A stretch of 64,000 nucleotides of DNA from Nitrospirota bacterium. GTDB taxonomy: Bacteria > Nitrospirota > Nitrospiria > Nitrospirales > Nitrospiraceae. Location: assembly GCA_030645475.1 (NCBI GenBank), contig JAUSMA010000071.1, positions 1 to 64,000 on the forward strand, given 5' to 3'. The position numbers and the translations under genes are program-made. Below the pieces are notes generated by a model. It did no database searches. It was not told where the DNA came from and saw only the letters and a program-made list of their open reading frames with translations. Shown here piece after piece: positions 52,319 to 61,527 of the stretch; the first letter of the stretch is position 1; every line of letters begins with the position of its first letter.

Positions 52319-53548
52319 TCATACATTGCGGTCAGGCGTTGGGGCAATCTTTCGCCCAACCATTAAATCTTCGGCCCCGAGTTTCAACGCGTCTGAAAAT
52401 ATTTCCCAAAGCGGCAACTCCAAAGAGCCTTGAGATTTAATATACTTATCTTTAAACGAAGCATAGTTGTGGACGGAGACCTGCGTCCATGCCTTCAGGT
52501 CGATATCGCCCAAACGATAGTTGTCCACGTTGAGCAGGGGGGCAGCAAGACTGGCCTGAAAGCCCTCGATATATGGCTGATACCTGGATACCTGAAGTTC
52601 GTCCGTGGTGAGAAAGACCACTGGTTTCCCCCACAGAACCGAGAACGAAAGCGCTGTGGAATAATGGGTAAATACGAGGGAGGCACCTTGTATTAGTCGT
52701 GCTGTTTCACCGGCGACAAATTTCCTGCCACCAAAAGGAGATGTTTCGTTGGTGTAGGGAGTCTTCGGATGGGCTGCAATCACAACCGGAATCCCCGTTC
52801 GCTCTTCAAACTCAGTAAAGAACTGCTGGAGAGCAGGGAAATATTTCAGTGCACTGACATATGCGGGGGTTCCAGAAATCAAGAAATCATGGCGCTCAAC
52901 GAGGTTTTGGTCGAGAAACACCGCGTAAGGAGACACCGGCTCAGGCGAGCAGTCACGCAGAGCCAAAAATCTGTCGTAATCGAAGCTGTGCGCCCAAATT
53001 TGATACGGCGTTTGCGCGTCGGGACTACCTAAGGTATGAGTCCCCGAAAGAACCGTAATTTCAGCCATATCACTCGTCAGCCCCAGCATCGGATAAAGAG
53101 CACACCTGAGTTTTCGATATCTGCCAGATATCATGTCGCGCAAGCGCTTAATTAGCGCTCGAGGCCGTTGCTTCCATTGGCGCATCATGGGTGCAGGCAT
53201 CACACCCGCAAAAACACGTGAGCGGAGAATGCCAAAACTGCGAAGGGTTTCTCGTATACATCTATGCTGTCCCCTACCAGGTAACAGGTAGTCAATGGCG
53301 ACAGCCTGATTGCACAAAGGAGCGATAATTCGTTTTATTTCATCGATCGTATGTACCGGAACATACTCAGGGCATTCGTATCTATGGTGTCCGAATGTCG
53401 CCCACAATTCAGACCTGAGGAGTGGGGTACAGTCGAGAATATGGACCTGAAAGTGACGGGAAAGAATGTCTATGCCAAAACGCTCATGGTCACGCTTTCG
53501 AAAAGGGGTCTCAGTCAAGACAAGAATGTGTCGAATGCTTCCAGCCAT
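52319..53548 (-). CDS. Putative glycan biosynthesis protein, GT-B-like
   Basis: A 409-residue protein not matched to a named family with confidence. Seen: ILVLTETPFRKRDHERFGIDILSRHF at the N-terminus, and a C-terminal domain reading IPVVIAAHPKTPYTNE, LIQGASLVFTHYSTALSFSVLWGKPVVFLT and YIEGFQASL. The S-x-x-F-SVLWGKPV pattern resembles donor-binding halves of GT-B and capsule-type transferases. A surface glycan transferase or assembly role is an inference from the fold-like cues and neighbours. Confidence 0.65.
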   Translation of the reverse strand: MAGSIRHILVLTETPFRKRDHERFGIDILSRHFQVHILDCTPLLRSELWATFGHHRYECPEYVPVHTIDEIKRIIAPLCNQAVAIDYLLPGRGQHRCIRETLRSFGILRSRVFAGVMPAPMMRQWKQRPRALIKRLRDMISGRYRKLRCALYPMLGLTSDMAEITVLSGTHTLGSPDAQTPYQIWAHSFDYDRFLALRDCSPEPVSPYAVFLDQNLVERHDFLISGTPAYVSALKYFPALQQFFTEFEERTGIPVVIAAHPKTPYTNETSPFGGRKFVAGETARLIQGASLVFTHYSTALSFSVLWGKPVVFLTTDELQVSRYQPYIEGFQASLAAPLLNVDNYRLGDIDLKAWTQVSVHNYASFKDKYIKSQGSLELPLWEIFSDALKLGAEDLMVGRKIAPTPDRNV

Positions 53549-53549
53549 A

Positions 53550-54236
53550 TCAATATGAACGTTTCCCTAACAAGAACTCCAAGAACAGGAAATCGAACTC
53601 GGTATCGATGTCCAAAGACTCTTCTCTTGACATGAGATAGCCGACGGTTTGACTGGCGACAAATCGTCTTTCCTTTTTGAGCCACGGGATTTCAGCAACA
53701 TAGACGACGCCGTTCAGAGCATACAGCACCGGCAAATCCTGGCGACGACCAGAAACACTGACATTCATCAACCGGCTGAGATGGTGTTGCTCGTCGAGCT
53801 GAAAAACACTGAACGGTGAAGTTTCGGCCTCGCAGATTGAAACGCAAGCCGGCGCCGTACAGTTCAAGCAAAATTCCATTGCTCCGTCAATATGTGCGGC
53901 TGTACGCAGCGGAGAGGTTGGTTGCAGCAAAACGACATAGTCAAAACCCTGGTAGCTTTCGATGGCGTGCAGGACCGGTTCGGTGCCTGGGGTTTCATCG
54001 CTGGCAAGATGTGCTGGGCGCTGGAGGAGACTCACACCATAGCTAGCCGCGACCTTCAGGATTTCGTCGTCCTCACTACTGACCACAATTTCGTCAAGAT
54101 ACCTGCTGTGCTTTGCCGCCTCAATGGTGTACCAGAGGAGAGGCTTTCCAGAGACGACCCGAAGGTTCTTACGGGGCACGCCTTTGGAGCCTCCGCGTGC
54201 AGGGATAACGGCCAGAACACGTTTTCCTTGGATCAC
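53550..54236 (-). CDS. neuA: Acylneuraminate/legionaminate cytidylyltransferase
   Basis: A 228-residue enzyme that activates a nonulosonate with CTP. It has VLAVIPARGGSKGVPRKNLR, the full NeuA signature, then IVVSSEDDEILKVAASYG, VLLQPTSPLRTAAHIDGAM and FLDIDTE-like SLDIDTEFDF. GTG at 54236 overlaps the preceding stop (GTGA). It follows ptmE-like and legI-like genes, so CMP-legionaminate synthetase (LegF/PtmB type) is the most likely role; sialate cannot be excluded. Confidence 0.9.
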   Translation of the reverse strand: MIQGKRVLAVIPARGGSKGVPRKNLRVVSGKPLLWYTIEAAKHSRYLDEIVVSSEDDEILKVAASYGVSLLQRPAHLASDETPGTEPVLHAIESYQGFDYVVLLQPTSPLRTAAHIDGAMEFCLNCTAPACVSICEAETSPFSVFQLDEQHHLSRLMNVSVSGRRQDLPVLYALNGVVYVAEIPWLKKERRFVASQTVGYLMSREESLDIDTEFDFLFLEFLLGKRSY

Positions 54237-55276
54237 TCGAAAAGCTCCGGGTAGTCGATCAGGGCCTGTTGCAAGTCCTCGCGGCGACCAATGTCGAGCC
54301 AATAGTCTTCAACATGGTGACACCGTACGGATTGGCCATCCTCAATTAGGCTCGCAAAATGTTCCGGCATATCCAAAAATGTCTGTTTGGGGATACGTGC
54401 TACTGCAGGTGGGGAAAGCACGTAGATGCCGGCGTTGACGATGACGCGATGGATGGGTTTTTCCTCCAGAGAGCCAATGCGATCATCCTTGGCGTGCACC
54501 ACACCGAAAGGAATGCGATATTCGTGCTCACGCACAGCCATTGTGGCCACGGCACTTGTCTCAATATGTCGGTCAAGCAACTGCGAGTAATCTACTTTGG
54601 TTAGCAAATCGGCATTGCTCACGAGAATAGGTTTTTCGGGAGGAGGCAGCAGGCTTAGCGCGCCAGCGGTGCCCATGCGCATTGTTTCGCGCAGGTAACG
54701 GATGTTGGCACCGAATTTGGCTCCATTGCCGAAATACGCCTCAATCTGGTCGGCGTGATAATTGACCGCCAGCCAGATGTTGCGGTAACCCTGTTCGGCA
54801 AAACGGTCGATGATGGTTTCAAGCAACGGTTTATTTCCTACTGGCAGCATTGGCTTCGGGGTGTTGCGTGTGAGCTCCTTGAGCCGAGTTCCGAGCCCGC
54901 CAGCCATGATGATCACCCAGTTTTCGTGGGGTTCAGCCTGCAGCAAGTCATCAATGCGCTTTAGGCCGACAACCTTGCCGTCATCATCGACTAGTGGAAG
55001 CTGGTGAAGCATATGCTGTCGCATCTTGGACAGCATGACTTCGCGCGAATCGCCGAGGGTTGTCGTAGTTGGGGTGCGGCACATGCACCGCTCAACGGGG
55101 TCTGTGAGCGTCATCCCCGCCAGTAACGCGCGGCGAACGTCACCGTCGGAGAGCGTGCCGAGAAGATACCGCTCCTGGTCGACAACGAGCGCCAATTGTG
55201 TTGCGGCAGAGTTAATACAAGCCAGCGCTTCCTGGATTGAGGCATGTGGGCCGATCAGGGCTTGCTCCCATTTCAT
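54233..55276 (-). CDS. ptmE: CBS-domain nucleotidyltransferase, PtmE/LegE-like
   Basis: 347 residues. A pair of CBS domains (about 1-115; LLGTLSDGDVRRALLAG, LPLVDDDGKVVGLKRIDDLL) precedes a nucleotidyltransferase domain (IIMAGGLGTRLKELTRNTPKPML, ILVSNADLL, VNAGIYVLSP). This two-part architecture is that of PtmE, the glucosamine-1-phosphate guanylyltransferase of the legionaminic acid route. Its position between legI and neuA agrees with that assignment. Overlaps legI by 4 nt. Confidence 0.85.
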   Translation of the reverse strand: MKWEQALIGPHASIQEALACINSAATQLALVVDQERYLLGTLSDGDVRRALLAGMTLTDPVERCMCRTPTTTTLGDSREVMLSKMRQHMLHQLPLVDDDGKVVGLKRIDDLLQAEPHENWVIIMAGGLGTRLKELTRNTPKPMLPVGNKPLLETIIDRFAEQGYRNIWLAVNYHADQIEAYFGNGAKFGANIRYLRETMRMGTAGALSLLPPPEKPILVSNADLLTKVDYSQLLDRHIETSAVATMAVREHEYRIPFGVVHAKDDRIGSLEEKPIHRVIVNAGIYVLSPPAVARIPKQTFLDMPEHFASLIEDGQSVRCHHVEDYWLDIGRREDLQQALIDYPELFE

Positions 55277-56292
55277 AAGACAATTCCTTCGATGTCGCCA
55301 AGGTGGATGACGCGATCTGCTGCCAGATCCCTGCGCGCAGTGGTGCCAATCACGCGGTCGCGCAGCAATGGCGATAGGCCGGTTCCTGGACGCTTGAAGA
55401 CCAAATCCGCCTTTTCGATGCGTGCTCCGGCAGGAATGTCGCGAGCCGTAACAATGCTCTTACGCGCCATGCGCCGAATTCCTTCTTCTGTTGCCGAAAA
55501 GGTCTTTTGAGCATTACCCAGGGCAGCTTCGACGCGTCGGATGGAAGCGACCATGCTGTAGAATTCCTCAATGGTGGCAGATGCATTATGGTCCGGCCCT
55601 GGCATGTTCTTGTCGAGGGTGACGTGTTTTTCGATGACCTGTGCTCCAAGGGCCACGGCGGCCAGGCAGGATTCAGCACCGAGGCTGTGATCAGAAAAAC
55701 CGACTTTGCAGCGGAACTGCTTAGCCAGTTCTGGCATGGCCAGCAGATTCATATCAGCGTGAGGGGACGGGTAGTTGCTAACACAGTGAAGAAGGGTGAT
55801 GTCTTTCAGTCCTTCGCTGGTAAGGACCACCAAGGAGCTGGCAATTTCGTCAAAATTCGCCATGCCAGTGGAGAGGATGACCGGCTTTTGGCGATGCGCC
55901 ATATATTCGAGCATGTCGATGGTCAGTAGTTCACCCGACCCCACCTTGAAGCGCGGAACATTGAGCGCCTGATCGAGAAACTCAAGCGAGCCCAGATCGA
56001 AAGCCGTGCAGAGATAAAGGATGTCCATCTTTACACAGGCCTGCTGCAACTGCCGGTGAGCATCCTGCGGGAGTTGGAGCCGGCGGGACATTTCAATGAC
56101 CGAGCCGGCGCCATCGTTCTGTTTCTGATACTCGGCCTTGAAGGCGTCGGCCGAGTACACGGCCTCAGGATCCGCCAACTGAAATTTAATTGCATCTGCG
56201 CCGCTGAGCGCAAGGCGTTTTACCATCTCCAGCGCAATCTCGAGCGAACCATTATGGTTGGGGCCGATTTCCGCAATCACAAATGCAGTCAT
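55273..56292 (-). CDS. legI: N-acetylneuraminate/legionaminate synthase
   Basis: Condenses phosphoenolpyruvate with a 6-carbon N-acyl sugar to form a nonulosonate. 339 residues: FVIAEIGPNHNGSLEIALEMV, IKFQLADPEAVYS, FKVGSGELLTIDMLEYMA and VGFSDHSLGAESCLAA in the TIM barrel, then a SAF (antifreeze-like) domain at about 275-335 (RKSIVTARDIPAGARIEKADLVFKRP). The start at 56292 overlaps the ATP-grasp stop (ATGA). NeuB and LegI share these motifs; the ptmE and legC neighbours favour legionaminate. Confidence 0.92.
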   Translation of the reverse strand: MTAFVIAEIGPNHNGSLEIALEMVKRLALSGADAIKFQLADPEAVYSADAFKAEYQKQNDGAGSVIEMSRRLQLPQDAHRQLQQACVKMDILYLCTAFDLGSLEFLDQALNVPRFKVGSGELLTIDMLEYMAHRQKPVILSTGMANFDEIASSLVVLTSEGLKDITLLHCVSNYPSPHADMNLLAMPELAKQFRCKVGFSDHSLGAESCLAAVALGAQVIEKHVTLDKNMPGPDHNASATIEEFYSMVASIRRVEAALGNAQKTFSATEEGIRRMARKSIVTARDIPAGARIEKADLVFKRPGTGLSPLLRDRVIGTTARRDLAADRVIHLGDIEGIVL

Positions 56293-57239
56293 GGCGTATC
56301 GCACCAATGGAGAGAAATGCCTTTCATCACGGTAATCAGTCGTGGAGCAGGAGGCAAACAGGGTTTCTCGCCTCGCACCATGTCAAGAATTGCCTTAAGG
56401 TAGTTAAATCCCGCTAGATGCGTGGCGGGGTAACCACCGCCAAATCTGGGGTTGAAATCGATGCAGTAGATCGCACCGTCCTTCGCACGCAAGACATCGC
56501 AATCGAGATTGCCGATGTGGCCAAACGCCTTCGAGATGCGTCGCCCCAAGTCTTCCAGCGCCTCATCGCGAATAATCTGGGCTTTGTCGGTCTCCCCAGC
56601 CCGCATCAGCAATTTACGTTTGACGCAGACGGCAACGAACTCGCCGTCAAGTGCGTTCAGGACGTCTAGACCGAACTCGTCGCCTGCAATAAACGGCTGC
56701 AGCATGTCGCGGCCCGAGAGGAAGCCAGCCAGCTCCTCTTTGCGTTCAACCTGCCTCAGGCCGCTCGACCCGCTACCCAGTATGTGTTTCTGGATCACCG
56801 GGAAAGGTCCAACATAGGGAGCGGCATCAAACCAAGATTCCGGCGTTGGCAAACCGATGCTACGGCAAAACTTGAAAGTCAGATTCTTGTCGTTACAACG
56901 ACCTATCACTGCCGGTGCCGATACAATCGCCGTGCATCCGAGCAGGTCAAACTTCTCGCGATGCTGCGCCAAAATCATCGGGTCCAGATCGGACAACGGG
57001 AAAATAACTTCGAACCTTTCCCGCCTGACTAGGTCAAGCAACGCAGCCAGGTACGCCTGCGGATTTTCAAGCACCGGCGGCAGCAGATGCGTGCGCTCAG
57101 TTGGCACCACCTGCATCGCCGCGCTCAGCAAACTACAATCAGACACATGAATGTGCACCGGATAGCCCGAATGCTCGAGATCCAGTCCAAACTGGACCAG
57201 ATAGGTACGCCGTCCCGCATTCGTAAACAACACTTTCAT
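56289..57239 (-). CDS. ATP-grasp ligase-like protein
   Basis: A 316-residue ATP-grasp protein: MKVLFTNAGRRTYLVQFGLDLE, VIFPLSDLDPMILAQHRE, an ATP-binding lid GPFPVIQKHILGSGSSGL, MLQPFIAGDEFGLDVL and the metal-site YCIDFNPRFGGGYPATHL. Such enzymes join a carboxylate to an amine via an acyl phosphate. In this setting it could attach a modified acid to the amino group of a nonulosonate precursor. It lies between legI and a 224-bp gap. Confidence 0.9.
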   Translation of the reverse strand: MKVLFTNAGRRTYLVQFGLDLEHSGYPVHIHVSDCSLLSAAMQVVPTERTHLLPPVLENPQAYLAALLDLVRRERFEVIFPLSDLDPMILAQHREKFDLLGCTAIVSAPAVIGRCNDKNLTFKFCRSIGLPTPESWFDAAPYVGPFPVIQKHILGSGSSGLRQVERKEELAGFLSGRDMLQPFIAGDEFGLDVLNALDGEFVAVCVKRKLLMRAGETDKAQIIRDEALEDLGRRISKAFGHIGNLDCDVLRAKDGAIYCIDFNPRFGGGYPATHLAGFNYLKAILDMVRGEKPCLPPAPRLITVMKGISLHWCDTP

Positions 57240-57463
57240 TAATAAACCTGTTGACAGTTAAGCTTTGGAATTAGGCACTTGACTGGAGGCAATCTAGCAA
57301 ATCCTTCGTAACCGCTCGGTGAGCATCACGCACACGTATCGATTCATCTCGATGCATCTTGCTCGTCCCTGGGACTACTCCACTGGATGCCCCAGAGGAA
57401 TAAGATTCTGTTTTCAGGTGTACGACGCAACAAACCAAAGCAAAACCCTAGCATCCTCAGGCC

Positions 57464-58429
57464 CTAATATCCGGCGCTCAAATCAACGATATTCTTCAAC
57501 GGCAATCCTTTGGCAAACGCCACCAGATTTTCCATCACGTCTAGCAGGTTCGGAGAACTCCCGCGCACGGTACCGGCGCGATGCGGTGAAACCAGTGCAT
57601 TGTCAAACCGGGTGAATTCCACCAGGCCCGCCATGCCATCCACGCCGTCATAGGGTACGTCCAGCGCTGCACCGCGAATACGCCGGTGCTCCAACGCCTC
57701 GACCAATGCTACGCGATCGATCACTTCGGCACGGCCGACATTGACGATATACGGCGCGGGGGTTCTCAAACCAAGCTCCGTCACGCCGATCATGCCGCGC
57801 GTACTCTCTGTCAGCGGCACCGAAACGATCACGGCATCGGCCAGCGTCATAATCTCTGTCAAATTGGACATCCTGACTCCGGAACGCGGCTGACGCGCAC
57901 ACACCAGAAGCCTGACGTCAAATCCGGTCAGGAAGCGGGCAACGGTCTGATTGATAGCACCATACCCGATTAGGCCTATCGTCGCACCGCTCAACGCGTC
58001 GCTCTGATAGGCATCGTCCTCAGAATTACCTTGAGGGCGATACCAAACACCCTTGCGCAACATCCTGTCGTGAAGCGCCACCTTGCGCATTAAGGCAAGC
58101 AGCATTGCAATCGCGTGCTCTGCGACTTGCGGGGCATGTGACAGGGAATTGCAGACCGTAATACCGTGCGCCGCCAAAGCCAGCTTGTCCAGCTTCTCTA
58201 GCCCCGCGCCGGGGGTTTGTAGCATTTGCAACCGCATGGCCTCCGCAAGGACCGCAGGTGTTATCGCGGAGCCCAACGCTACGTCCGCGTCTTTCGCGAG
58301 CGAGATCAACGCCATCTCGTCGAATGTCCGGGGCTCAAGAATCTCGTAAAACGGCGCCAGTCCTTCAAACAGCCAATCCCGGTTGGACCGGGAGAACTGG
58401 TGCAACAGCAGCAGATGCGGCTTCGGCAT
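57464..58429 (-). CDS. D-2-hydroxyacid dehydrogenase (divergent)
   Basis: A 321-residue NAD-dependent D-2-hydroxyacid dehydrogenase with TIGLIGYGAINQTVARFL (cofactor site) and His in ALVSPHRAGT. The usual Arg region TPGAGLEKLD and the Glu/Gly region VNVGRAEVIDRVALVEAL are degenerate compared with the RG-x-x-V-D norm. The start MPKPHLLLLHQFSRSNRDWL is noteworthy: a closely similar but broken N-terminus lies at 60215-60355. Part of the inserted module between legG and legI. Confidence 0.86.
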   Translation of the reverse strand: MPKPHLLLLHQFSRSNRDWLFEGLAPFYEILEPRTFDEMALISLAKDADVALGSAITPAVLAEAMRLQMLQTPGAGLEKLDKLALAAHGITVCNSLSHAPQVAEHAIAMLLALMRKVALHDRMLRKGVWYRPQGNSEDDAYQSDALSGATIGLIGYGAINQTVARFLTGFDVRLLVCARQPRSGVRMSNLTEIMTLADAVIVSVPLTESTRGMIGVTELGLRTPAPYIVNVGRAEVIDRVALVEALEHRRIRGAALDVPYDGVDGMAGLVEFTRFDNALVSPHRAGTVRGSSPNLLDVMENLVAFAKGLPLKNIVDLSAGY

Positions 58430-58468
58430 ATAGATCAGAGCGACTCTCCAGATTCGACCATTGCCCTG

Positions 58469-59155
58469 CTAGACCGGTTTGTGGACGCAGGCGATGAATT
58501 CATAACTGTCGTGGTTGCAATATTTGAACGACACATGCCCAAGATCGTCTACCACAAACTGCTTGAACAAAGCGGCAAAACTCTCCGCCGTCTTTGGACA
58601 ATAGCAGCGCAAAAGTTTTTCCTGATCTTTGTGCAATGCATATTCAAATATGTCGTCGGCCACAAATCGTCCCTTGGTGGCAAAGTCACTGGCCGGACCG
58701 TTGATATCAACAATCATCTTTCCGCCCGGCTTGAGAATGCGGTGAAATTCATCCACCAATATTTCAATCCGTTCCTTACTCTCAAGCAGCGACAGCACGC
58801 TCATACAGATCACATAGTCGAATTCGTTGTCTGCAAAAGGTAAGCGGCGATCGTTTGGATCCAGCCGCAGCACATCGGCGCGCGCAGCCAGCTCTGGCCT
58901 GGCGTCCAGTTTACGGCGTACCAGCTTGACCGACTCTTCCGCTGCATCGACGCCGACCGCATGATATCCGCACTCAAGAAGATGGATCATATTCACACCG
59001 GTGCCGCAGGCAAAATCAAGCACCTTGCCAGGCAGTTTCTTGAAATACCAACCTTCCAGGCGTACTAGATCCAGTGTTGGATAACGCTTGTCATAACCTC
59101 CACGGTAAACATTTTCATATTTGTCCACGTTAGCGGGAACTACCAATGTCGTCAT
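58469..59155 (-). CDS. Class I SAM-dependent methyltransferase
   Basis: A 228-residue methyltransferase. YDKRYPTLDLVRLEGWYFKKL precedes motif I VLDFACGTGVNMIHLLECG, then VGVDAAEESVKLVRRK, FDYVICMSVLSLLE and ILKPGGKMIVDING. AAGGAGGG precedes the ATG at 59155, giving a strong start. It sits between the two 2-hydroxyacid dehydrogenases, which suggests O-methylation of a hydroxy acid or of its sugar conjugate; this is inference. Confidence 0.9.
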   Translation of the reverse strand: MTTLVVPANVDKYENVYRGGYDKRYPTLDLVRLEGWYFKKLPGKVLDFACGTGVNMIHLLECGYHAVGVDAAEESVKLVRRKLDARPELAARADVLRLDPNDRRLPFADNEFDYVICMSVLSLLESKERIEILVDEFHRILKPGGKMIVDINGPASDFATKGRFVADDIFEYALHKDQEKLLRCYCPKTAESFAALFKQFVVDDLGHVSFKYCNHDSYEFIACVHKPV

Positions 59156-59165
59156 AATGCCCTCC

Positions 59166-60110
59166 TTAAAATCCAGCGACTTTATCCACAATATTGATCA
59201 ATGGCAGGCCAGCGATGAAACGGCGAATATTCGTTGTAATTAATTCATAATTGCGTTCGCGAAAGCGGTCAGAGCGGCCCGCCAGATGCGGGGTCACAAT
59301 GACGCGTTCAAATCCGCGAATCCGATGATCGGCCGGCAAGGGTTCTGGATTGGTGACATCCAGGCCAACGCCGGCAAACTTACCTGCATCCAGCGCTTCC
59401 ACCAACGCACCGAGATCGACCGTACCACCGCGCGAGACATTCACCAGATAGGCGTCCTGCTTCATGGCATTGAATTGCTCGCGTCCTAGCATATTACGGG
59501 ACCGCGGGGTAAGCGGCGCCACCATGATGACGACGTCGGCATTGGGCAAAGCCACCATAAGTTGATCGCCGAAATATGTCTTGCGCACGCTGCTGACCAA
59601 CGGCATGCCTGTTTCAGTAACAACATCAACCGTCATGCCGAAGGCCGACAATCTTTCCGCCACTAACATGCCGATACCGCCGAAGCCAATGACAACGGCC
59701 GTTTTGCCTCGCAGCTCAATCGGCGCGGGAAGCCTGTCATTCGTCACGCCTTTCAGGATGAGACCAATGCGCCGACTTAGGCAAAGCGTGAGCGCCACCG
59801 CATGTTCCGCCACTTCCGGTCCCTGAATAATCTTCCCGTTGGTCAGCGTGATCGACGAGGTGGCCAGATTGGGAAATAGGTAGAAATCAATCCCTGCGCC
59901 TGGCGCATGCGCCCAACGCACGCTTTTGTTGGTCGCCAGAAAATGCTCGGTAAACACCTTGTCGAAGGGGGCCCGGCTCATGCCGATGAGCGCATCGGCT
60001 TCGGCGATATCGACCTCGGCACCGTCCGTGCGCACAAAATCGACGGTCGGGAACAGTGTCCGAAATGCGCTGAACTGATCGTCGTATGCGCCCGCAAGAA
60101 GTATTTTCAT
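59166..60110 (-). CDS. D-2-hydroxyacid dehydrogenase
   Basis: 314 residues. NAD site TAVVIGFGGIGMLVAERL, catalytic Arg/Gly region IDFYLFPN-type loop (APGAGIDFYLF), Glu region LVNVSRGGTVDLGALVEAL and His in VIVTPHLAGRS. All three catalytic landmarks are better kept here than in the paralog at 57464. The ATG at 60110 gives MKILLAGAYDDQ. It follows a 247-bp stretch that contains a broken relative of such a gene. Confidence 0.9.
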   Translation of the reverse strand: MKILLAGAYDDQFSAFRTLFPTVDFVRTDGAEVDIAEADALIGMSRAPFDKVFTEHFLATNKSVRWAHAPGAGIDFYLFPNLATSSITLTNGKIIQGPEVAEHAVALTLCLSRRIGLILKGVTNDRLPAPIELRGKTAVVIGFGGIGMLVAERLSAFGMTVDVVTETGMPLVSSVRKTYFGDQLMVALPNADVVIMVAPLTPRSRNMLGREQFNAMKQDAYLVNVSRGGTVDLGALVEALDAGKFAGVGLDVTNPEPLPADHRIRGFERVIVTPHLAGRSDRFRERNYELITTNIRRFIAGLPLINIVDKVAGF

Positions 60111-60214
60111 CAATACATGCCTAGCCTGAAGGTTATAAAGAAGCGGCGATGCCGAAGACACAAGCGTCCATGCGCGTCATCCTGACAGCCAAGAATTTTT
60201 GTAGCCCTACCATA

Positions 60215-60355
60215 TTAGCAATCAGCTTTCATGAACGTAGCCTCATCGTTGGTGGGGAACTCAATGATCTCGCATTACGCACCGTGACGCGCCATCAGCC
60301 ACTGGCGGTCACGTGGTGCGAAATGGCGCAGGAGCAGGAGTGTCGGTCGTCGCAT
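60215..60355 (-). pseudogene. Broken N-terminus of a 2-hydroxyacid dehydrogenase gene
   Basis: Starting at an ATG 2 nt after the aminotransferase stop, the minus-strand frame gives MRRPTLLLLRHFAPRDRQWL then MARHGA and a TAA (60275-60277). After that stop the same frame continues CEIIEFPTNDEATFMKADC before a second stop at 60215. This lines up with PKPHLLLLHQFSRSNRDWLFEGLAPFYEILEPRTFDE of the intact gene at 57464 (KPHLLLLHQFSRSNRDWL region). The rest of the gene is gone. A degraded duplicate is the simplest explanation. Confidence 0.66.
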
Positions 60356-60357
60356 GA

Positions 60358-61527
60358 TTAACTGCCAACCACCGTTGTGGTGAACGCATGCAACCGGTTG
60401 ATGCCCTCGGCAAAGGATGAGCAATCGGTTGCTAGCGAGATGCGCACATGATCATCCCAGTGGCTACCAAAACTGATGCCTGGGCTGGCGGCGACAGCGT
60501 GGTTTTGCAGCAGGCCGGCACAGAACGCATCGGAATCCAAGCCGGTGCGCCCAATGTTCAGAAAAGCGAAAAGGCCACCTTCGCTGGCTTGCAATTCCAG
60601 CGCTGGGCTCTGGTCGACAACACCCTGGAGGTAATTGGCATTGCGAGCCAGTTGCGCATTGTATTCGGCTAAAAAATCCATAGGCATGGCCAGTGCAGCC
60701 ACAGCGGCGCATTGAGTAAAGGGCGCCACATTAGTATTCATGTGCTGCTGAAGTTTGCTGATGGTTTTCATGATCGGCCCTTTGGCGGCGAGGTAGCCGA
60801 TACGCCAACCCGTCATGCTGTACGCCTTGGAGAAACCGTTGATGGTGATGGTTCGCTCCGCTAGTGCAGCCACGGCACCAGGCGAAAGATGCCGTTGCCC
60901 TGAAAAATTTAGACGTTCGTAGATTTCGTCAGAAATCAGCCAGCATGAGTGATCTGTCAGGAGTTCGACGAGAACGTCGAGTTCGCGTTGCGTGAGCATC
61001 TTCCCGGTCGGATTGTGTGGGAAGTTGATGATGAGAGCTTTGGTGCGCGGCGACAGTCGATGGCGTAAGGCATCAAAATCCAGCGAGAAATCGGCGTGGC
61101 ACAAATCGATGTTGTGAATGATCGCTTCCGGCTCGGCGATCCGGATCTGCGGAAGATAGCTGGGGTAGCAAGGCAGAATGTTGATGACCTCATCACCCGG
61201 TTGCAACAGGGCCGCCAGTGCCAGCGAGAGCGCCATCTTGGCACCCGGGGTCACCATGATTTCTCCAGGTGAAACGGAGATGCCATTGTCAGCGACCAGC
61301 TTGGCGCAAATCGCTTCGCGTAACTCCGGCAACCCAAATGGGCTGGAATAACGCGTCATTCCATTGCGCATGGCCTCTATCGCCGCCTCGACGACTGCCG
61401 GCGGCGTTGGGAATGCCGGCTCGCCGAGACCGAGGGAAATAATGCGCTCACCCCGTTCGTTCATTTGTCGCGCCACACCGCTGAAGCGCAATTCAAGAGA
61501 GTCCTGGATTTCCGGGGATAGTTTCAT
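60358..61527 (-). CDS. Class I/II PLP-dependent aminotransferase
   Basis: 389 residues of the aspartate-aminotransferase fold: RIISLGLGEPAFPTPPAVVEAA, YSSPFGLPELREAICAKL, LIINFPHNPTGKMLTQREL, SDEIYERLNFSG, and the PLP-lysine motif TITINGFSKAYSMTGWRIGYLA. It converts an amino acid to its 2-keto acid (or reverse). Its position next to two 2-hydroxyacid dehydrogenases suggests it supplies the keto acid they reduce. Overlaps legG by ATGA. Confidence 0.92.
   Translation of the reverse strand: MKLSPEIQDSLELRFSGVARQMNERGERIISLGLGEPAFPTPPAVVEAAIEAMRNGMTRYSSPFGLPELREAICAKLVADNGISVSPGEIMVTPGAKMALSLALAALLQPGDEVINILPCYPSYLPQIRIAEPEAIIHNIDLCHADFSLDFDALRHRLSPRTKALIINFPHNPTGKMLTQRELDVLVELLTDHSCWLISDEIYERLNFSGQRHLSPGAVAALAERTITINGFSKAYSMTGWRIGYLAAKGPIMKTISKLQQHMNTNVAPFTQCAAVAALAMPMDFLAEYNAQLARNANYLQGVVDQSPALELQASEGGLFAFLNIGRTGLDSDAFCAGLLQNHAVAASPGISFGSHWDDHVRISLATDCSSFAEGINRLHAFTTTVVGS

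Noticed and set aside
57240-57463. Gap of 224 bp with a 28-codon minus-strand frame (ATG 57357)
   Set aside because: The short frame has no Shine-Dalgarno sequence, family resemblance or second line of support; left as intergenic.
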